NCBI GenBank assembly: GCA_039720395.1
Contig: CM077831.1
Coordinates: forward strand, 10,528,333-10,592,332
Direction: 5' to 3'
Length of the DNA: 64,000 nt
Source of the DNA: Liquidambar formosana
Lineage: Eukaryota > Streptophyta > Magnoliopsida > Saxifragales > Altingiaceae
The notes beneath the pieces are model-generated. The model worked only from the letters and a program-made list of their open reading frames with translations, searched no databases and was not told the DNA's origin. Below are positions 58,750 through 64,000 of this stretch, piece by piece; position 1 is the first letter of the stretch; each line of letters opens with the position of its first letter. Position numbers and translations under genes: made by a program.

Positions 58750-59382
58750 TCCTTTTGTGACATTTAATCATGTTTTGTAACTTTTGTTGTCTATTATTAA
58801 ATTATATTTCTATTTAAATTATTATATTCCTGTTCAATGTTACTTAAATAGTTTCAGTGATAAAGGGCAAGCTAAACAAGAGTATCTAATGTGTTAAAGT
58901 TGTGGATATAGAGTATGTGTGCCTGGATCTCTTGGCTACAATATGGGATACATAATGTAGTATAATATATGCTATGTTGAAAAAACTTAATTAGAACTTT
59001 GGGGAACGTTTTGGGAATGTTGAAATGAAACTTCAACTCACAAATCACTTAAAATATTATGAAAAGCATGTGTATTCATTATGTTTAAGTAATGTTGGCA
59101 TTAAAGCCATGAGTTGCAATCACGGGTAGAGCACATAACTGACTGTGGGCAGAATTACTGGAAATCTAGAACTATGGTAACCATTCATGCTTTCAAAATG
59201 ATGAATTTAAGACATGAATTATTGGAACTATGACAACCATTCCTGCTTTCTCCTGCTTCTCTCTAGAAAAAGAGAGAAGAGAAAAAGAAATAGAAGAGAC
59301 AAGAAAGAGAAATATAAGAGAGAGAGAGAGAGAGAGGGGGAAACAGAGACGAGGAGAGAAGCAGAGGAAAGAAAGGTAGGAA
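58475..59382. other. Intron 8, left part
   Basis: (TC)n at about 58723-58750 and a GA-rich stretch at 59265-59370. No gene. Confidence 0.55.
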
Positions 59383-60050
59383 ATTTAAATGTATATAATA
59401 CAAGTATGTGCTGAGCAAATCAATTATAGAAAGTTATGGAAATTTAACATTTAAACGTTATATACATTAAAATTTTAAAGTACATTTCATTTAAAAATGA
59501 TGCGGCATATGAGATGGAAAAAGTCGAATTGATTGCAAAAAAGCAACCTTGCAGGCTACGTTATTGCTAAATGCAAAGCAGCTCAGTTGGTTTATTAATT
59601 ACATTTTTTGTTAGCAGCAAGCCTTTCCCATTGCTCCCCCGCCTGGTTAGCAACAAGCCTTAGTTGACTAAAGGCTCTGTTTAACGTTTATAAAAACTTT
59701 GACCAAAAAAAAAACACTTTTATAAAAGCTAGTTAGCTTATTAAGTAGTAGTTGCAGATGTTTTGTGAAGCTACCATGTCCCATTGTCCTGCAAAGCTAG
59801 TAGCCTGGTAGACTTCAACTTTCATATAGGGAATAAAATATTACACCAAGTGACTTTATCTCCATGTGAAGCTGCAGATGTGCACTGCCTTTAAAAAACT
59901 GACAAAGCTACCTGTAAAATTTCAAATAGAAGAATCACCAATACATATAGATATATCATCAATATAACGTCTATACGACAATACATTGATGATATTTTGT
60001 GAAAAAAGTCTGAATAAAAATAATATTTTGACGATAAAAAAATAAATATA
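59383..60050. mobile_element. Degenerate copy 6 of GATATATCG family
   Basis: AATTTAAATGTATATAATAC and AAGTATGTGCTGAGCAAA match the internal block of copies 1-5. Near 59940-60000, GATATATCATCAATATAACG resembles the terminal region. The left terminus is missing and no target duplication was found. Confidence 0.55.
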
Positions 60051-60071
60051 ATATATGTCATTATATTAACA

Positions 60072-60290
60072 TGGTATCAGAGCATGTTGTTCTTGAGCTA
60101 TTTCATTTGTGAACCCATCATTTTTGTTCACGTGGCAGACCCATTTCTATTTTGTTAGGCCTCCACGTGGGGGGGATTTTTGAAAATATACCACATCCCA
60201 CATCGATTAAATATCGAGTTAAACGTGTCTTCATATATCTGTTTGGGCCCTCTACATATAAGTTTAGGCTTTTATGTTGGAAACTTAACA
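60072..60290 (+). mobile_element. TRIM, right half (primer site, internal, 3' LTR)
   Basis: TGGTATCAGAGC at 60072-60083 (perfect primer site), internal part with CATTTGTGAACCCATC as in 31097-31401, purine tract CACGTGGGGGGGA, LTR about 60178-60290 ending GGAAACTTAACA. The left LTR is lost. Confidence 0.8.
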
Positions 60291-60364
60291 AGGTTGATGT
60301 CAAGTTTAGAACTGGTGGTGAAATAATCTTGTTACTTTATCAATCATACTTCCATCTGGTAAGT

Positions 60365-60530
60365 TTCGAACCTAAGAGCTTAAGCTATTAGGTGGAGGGC
60401 CCAAACAGGTATATAAAGCCATATTTTTTTTTGATAAGGTAACAGGTATATAAAGCCATATTAATATTTAATTGATGTGGGACGTGAGACTTTATATTTA
60501 CTCGATGTGGGATGTGAGACTTCCCAACAG
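60365..60530 (-). mobile_element. TRIM LTR fragments, minus strand
   Basis: Minus strand TGTTGGGAAGTCTCACATC and the repeated CATCGAGTAAATATAAAG/ATATGGCTTTATATACCTGT words, then GGGCCCTCCACCTAATAGC. It is inverted relative to the copy at 60178 and internally duplicated. Confidence 0.65.
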
Positions 60531-60755
60531 CATCCATTGATCCTTCCTCAACTAGATGGAACAAAGGTTCTTGGTTATTATTTTCAATTAGTCAATGAAG
60601 CTGAAATTGCATTAAATGGTTCGATCCTTGTTTGTCTAGAAATATATGTTGTGATTGTATTCTTTGCATTGTTTACTTCTCTGTTGCAATATAAAGAAAT
60701 CTTGTCCTCTTCTACTAAATTTAATGACTGATTGATTACATAATTTTTTACATAG

Positions 60756-60815
60756 GTGCATGACAAACTTTATGTGGCGTCTACTAATGGTCGCATGATA
60801 GCCATATCAATAAAG
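60756..60815 (+). CDS. AAE19: AAE19-like exon: propeller blade, last visible
   Basis: Twenty codons, phase 0: VHDKLYVASTNGRMIAISIK. Acceptor TTACATAG at 60755, donor AAG|GTATGA. It continues ...VIDE of the previous exon with the next blade's LYVAST-GRMIAI strand. No later exon was recognised in 60816-64000, so the remaining blades and the stop codon should lie to the right. Confidence 0.86.
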
Positions 60816-61639
60816 GTATGAAAATTGCGAATTTAGTTTTCTTAGCATAATACTCTAAAGCTAGGAGTGATTTTTCATAATGTTTGATTCCATATATGGA
60901 GCTTTCATATTGATGTTACATGGTCAGAAAGAAAAGTATACAGTCTTATGCAACACCACTAAAGCTTGATTGGATGAAGGAAGAACTAATTAAAGATCAA
61001 ATTCTAATCATATGAAACTTCATTTACCCTTTTCAAATGATAAACTCTACTGATTTCACAATGAATGTGACTTAGTAAGAGAAACGGATATGGAAGAACT
61101 CCTTGATAAATGAACATTTGTGTCAATCCAATGACCTGTGAATTTGTCAAGGTATATAGCGCACTTAAACTATGCTCAGAGTTGGAAATAAATGATTGAA
61201 TATTAAATTTTATTTGGCACAAATTTGACTAACTTGCTGCTTAGAGCTTTACCTTGATGGAAATGTCTTATGTCTAAGAAGAAGAGTGTTAGTGTCGGTG
61301 GTAATTATTTCTTACAATAGCAATTGGCTGCTCTAACGGAGGGTATTACTATCTGAGCTTGCTTATTGATGTTACATGGTCAGAAAGAAAAGTATACCAT
61401 CTAATGTAACTTCTATAAAACTAAAAGCTTATTATTATTATTTATTTATTTCCTGATTATTGAAATGTTCAGCATTTTTTTTTTCTTTTTTCGGTGGGGG
61501 GCGGGGTTGATGAAAGGTAACACCGCATATTTGGGTTGGTTTGAGGAATTGTTTTTCAATCCATGAAGAAAAGAAGAGAGTGATTTGTTATCTCCCCACA
61601 AGGTGTTGTGAGATTGATTTAAGGCAACTCATTTGCCCT
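60816..61639. other. Start of intron 9
   Basis: A phrase TTGATGTTACATGGTCAGAAA occurs at 60911 and 61366, a small dispersed duplication. No exon recognised. Confidence 0.6.
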
Positions 61640-63831
61640 CAGCTTTGTATGGTCCTAGTGGTTGATTCATTCCAATATTAGGAAGGCTGAAGCCCTATAC
61701 ACGCGATGTATACAAAAAAATTAAGAATAATTACAATGTAAGTGCTTGGAGTAAACTAGCAAAGGATTCTTAGTAACCAAAATACTGGTATTCCTTCCCA
61801 ACTAAATTTGATTTCAACTCTACAATGGATAATTCAGCTGCGTAAAAAATTCTCATTTGTCTTTCTTTCCAAATGATCCAAAAAATAGCATGGGGCACCA
61901 TTCTCCAAAGTAAAATAGTGTACTTGTTGGACCATATCCTCCAACTCTCAACCAAGTGTAAAGCTGTGAAAAGCATAACCCAACTAACCCCAAAGATGGA
62001 GAAACATATTGTCCACAGATCAAAGGCCAGCTTGCAGTGCAAAAAAAAAAAAGGAAAAAAAAAAAGCCAGCCGTTTGTTTACATATATAGACATTGATTT
62101 GGCATCTTGAAGTTCCTTATAATTAAATTGTGAAATGGTCAGGCATTTATACCACATCGCTGTCCACATGAAGCAAGCCACCCACACAAGGTTTCATGGT
62201 TTTCATGGGCCTTGGATTTACTTGGTCGGTTGGTCCCTATGAGTTGTGGTGTCTTATATGGGTCTAGGGTTTTTCCCAAAGGATTCTCTCGTCATCAACA
62301 TAAAAAAGATAAAAAAATAATAATAAAAATAAAAAATTTTAAAAATGAAGAACGCCATTTTTTTGGAATCATCTTTAACCACAACTTAGAGGTTGGAAAT
62401 TCATGACCCTCACATTTGCCTTTATAGAGCGACCTAAATGAAAAAAAAAATAAAAAAAAAATAAACTATTTCCTTTTTCCTTTTCCCTTCGAGATAATCT
62501 TATCCACCCCTCAATCCACTATAATCAAATAATTTTTTTTTTTTTTCAAAAAATGCAGTAACTCAATCCAACTCCCAATCTTGAAGGTTTCTAAGAAAAT
62601 TTATATTCCAAAACATCCCTTCTCCTTCCCACTCTACATAATCCTTTATTCATGCATCCTTATCTAAAGCCATCCCAAAGAGGCTTGGAAAAACCTCCCT
62701 TAATGCCTCATCCCCACCTCAAATGTCCTTCTAAAATCTATACGTCCCTCATCCCCCACTTTGAAAACCACCCCTATTTCCAACTCTTCAAAGCTATTGA
62801 TGATCACTTTCGAATTGCCAACTCCAAAACCACCCCACACGCCCTTCATCCACCATTCTCCCATTTTGCACCCATGCCTCCACTTCACCACCTTCCTCCA
62901 CAAACCCTCCTTCTCAACCCTAAATCTTCAAAGCCATTTACCTTAAGAGCTTGATTAGTTAAATTTTGGGGCTTAAGCCCCAAACCTACCACTTTTTCGG
63001 AGAGCACACCATCTTCCAATCAATTAGATGGAATTTACACTTGTCTACCATGCCTGCCCATAGAAAAATCCTTTATAGTTTTTCTAATCTCTTTTCCACC
63101 AAAACTAGAATTTTGAACAAAGACATGGAATAAGTTGGAAAACCTACTAGAATGCTATGAATCAAACTTATCTTACTTCCCTTTGAAATATACCCCGTCT
63201 TTCTTTGGCTAAGTTTTTTTCTCAAATCTTTTAACTACTAATTCCTCTATTGCTTTGGCTTTAAAAGAAGCAAAAGAGACCCAAATAGGAAGTAGGATAA
63301 CTCCCCCGCCACACATCCATAGTTTAATTCCAAATCAACAACCTCCACCTCCTCTATGATTGGAAGCAATTCAAATTTTTTTTTTTTTTTTTACTAACAA
63401 TCACCTTCAAACCGAACACTACAAAACAAAGAAGCATACTTCTCAAATATCGAAGTTGATCTCTACTCAAGCAACAAAAAATGGTAGTGTCATTCGCATA
63501 AAGGAGATGTGAAATGCACCCGCTTTTTCCACCACCTCCTCCTACCACAAAACCCTCAATCAAGTTTGCTTCTAGAGCTTTCCCAACATTCTACTTAAAG
63601 CCTCCTTGACAATAATAGAAAGGAAAGGTGACAAAGGACCTCTTCCTAACGCGAGACCCCTCAAACTCCTAAAAAAAAAACAGAATGACTCCCATTCTTC
63701 AAAATGGAAAATGAAGTTGCAGAAATGTAAGTTTCTATCCATTTCCTCCATTTGTCCCTAAATCTCAACCTTGCTAACACATAAAGCACTTTCAATTGAC
63801 ATGATCATAAGCTTTCTAGTTTCTCAGTTTC
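61640..63831 (-). mobile_element. L1-type LINE, 5'-truncated, minus strand
   Basis: Minus strand. KAYDHVNWK-like start at about 63800, ...KWRKWIETYIS, FSILKNGSHSVFF, RGL...GPLSPFLSIIVKEALSRML, ISHLLYANDT (the catalytic YADD box changed to YAND), then SKGSKISLIHSILVGFPTY, LWRKVVKW..., and the zf-RVT tail LAFDLWTICFSIFGVSWVM with LLWRMVPHAIFWIIWKERQ at 61770-62042. 3' end near 61640-61730 (TATACATCGCGTGTATAGG). The 5' side is cut at 63832 by another element. A SINE-like segment (62195-62300) lies within it. Confidence 0.82.
62195..62300 (+). mobile_element. SINE fragment, second copy
   Basis: GGTTTTCATGGGCCTTGGAT, then GTTGTGGTGTCTTATATGGG, and TTCCCAAAGGATTCTCTCGT matches the body and 3' end of the SINE at 32993-33189. 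The Pol III boxes are not convincingly present. Confidence 0.65.
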
Positions 63832-64000
63832 TGTCACGCCTCAAACCCAAGTGATCGTGTCTGAAGGCACAACTATACATTCATATTCCAACCATACATG
63901 CGATTAATAGAAATATTCCATCTATAATAAATTTCCAATGATGAAATTTAATGTACTAATAATCTTCAAAGATTTAGTGATGTCACAATCATCAACAATA
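63832..64000 (-). mobile_element. Edge of LTR-type unit, inverted copy of 40865-41033
   Basis: TGTCACGCCTCAAACCCAAG onward is the reverse complement of the end of the composite unit at 38493-41033, with scattered differences, and runs off the window. It inserts into the LINE reading frame. Confidence 0.8.

Larger units (their letters stand above)
1150..60815 (+). other. AAE19: Host gene span: acyl-activating enzyme 19 / AASDH-like, internal part
   Basis: Nine exons with GT-AG borders join in phase over 59.7 kb. Together they read as AMP-binding domain, carrier domain (GGNS) and the beginning of a PQQ-like beta-propeller. That order is characteristic of plant AAE19 (Arabidopsis At5g35930 type) and animal AASDH/ACSF4. 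Family knowledge: the adenylation domain activates a carboxylic or amino acid with ATP and loads it on the phosphopantetheine arm of the carrier domain; the in vivo substrate in plants is unsettled. Exon phases at junctions are 0/0, 0/0, 0/0, 2/2, 0/0, 0/0, 2/2, 0/0. The N-terminal part with the ATP-binding P-loop and the C-terminal propeller blades are not in the window. Introns are 10.4, 20.0, 4.1, 6.4, 0.1, 10.8, 3.4 and 2.3 kb, mostly transposon sequence. Confidence 0.88.

Noticed and set aside
62652..62954. 100-codon proline-rich plus-strand frame
   Set aside because: The minus strand of the same region reads as LINE C-terminal sequence (LWRKVVKW, VGDEGRIDF), so this is its shadow.

Overview
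The window reads as nuclear DNA of a flowering plant. It is AT-rich and packed with plant-type transposable elements: Ty1/copia LTR retrotransposons, TRIMs, L1-type LINEs, a tRNA-derived SINE, a Stowaway MITE and Mutator- and hAT-like non-autonomous elements. One host gene with spliced exons and conventional GT-AG introns runs through it. I cannot name the species from sequence alone.

Host gene: nine exons on the + strand (1150-1346, 11768-11971, 31970-32692, 36813-37495, 43868-43943, 44044-44130, 54919-54962, 58366-58474, 60756-60815) join with compatible reading phases into one open frame of about 2.18 kb. It encodes the middle of an acyl-activating enzyme 19 / AASDH-type protein: AMP-binding (adenylation) domain, then a phosphopantetheine carrier domain with a GGNS site, then the start of a PQQ-type beta-propeller. 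The N-terminal exons lie left of the window and the last propeller exons right of it. Only about 3.4% of the window is host coding sequence.

Intron 1 (1347-11767) carries a 1.3 kb Mutator-like element with a Stowaway MITE inside it, two or three hAT-like elements rich in CGAGAC, a 151-bp MITE, and a cluster of inverted-repeat elements at 9.6-11.2 kb. Intron 2 (11972-31969, 20 kb) is a nested stack of four copia elements: D (+, degenerate), A (-) next to or in D, B (-) inside A, and C (+) inside D's reverse transcriptase. Three Mutator-like elements sit inside C and D, and a complete TRIM follows. Intron 3 holds a SINE and a half MITE. Intron 4 holds a TRIM-like repeat pair joined to a 2-kb LTR-like unit, and another Mutator-like copy. 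Intron 6 (44131-54918) holds a degenerate Tork/Tnt1-like copia (F) and a more intact copia (G) sitting inside a probable solo LTR. Introns 7-9 hold LINE fragments, TRIM LTRs, a degenerate Mutator-like copy and, at the right edge, the start of another LTR-like element that interrupts a LINE.

The most distinctive signal is a family of AT-rich elements built from GATATATCG-type motifs. At least five copies have matching ends (AGGACTTAAATATCG...CCATG) and 9-10 bp target-site duplications, and no coding capacity was seen. No intact autonomous element was found: every retrotransposon reading frame carries stops or frameshifts.
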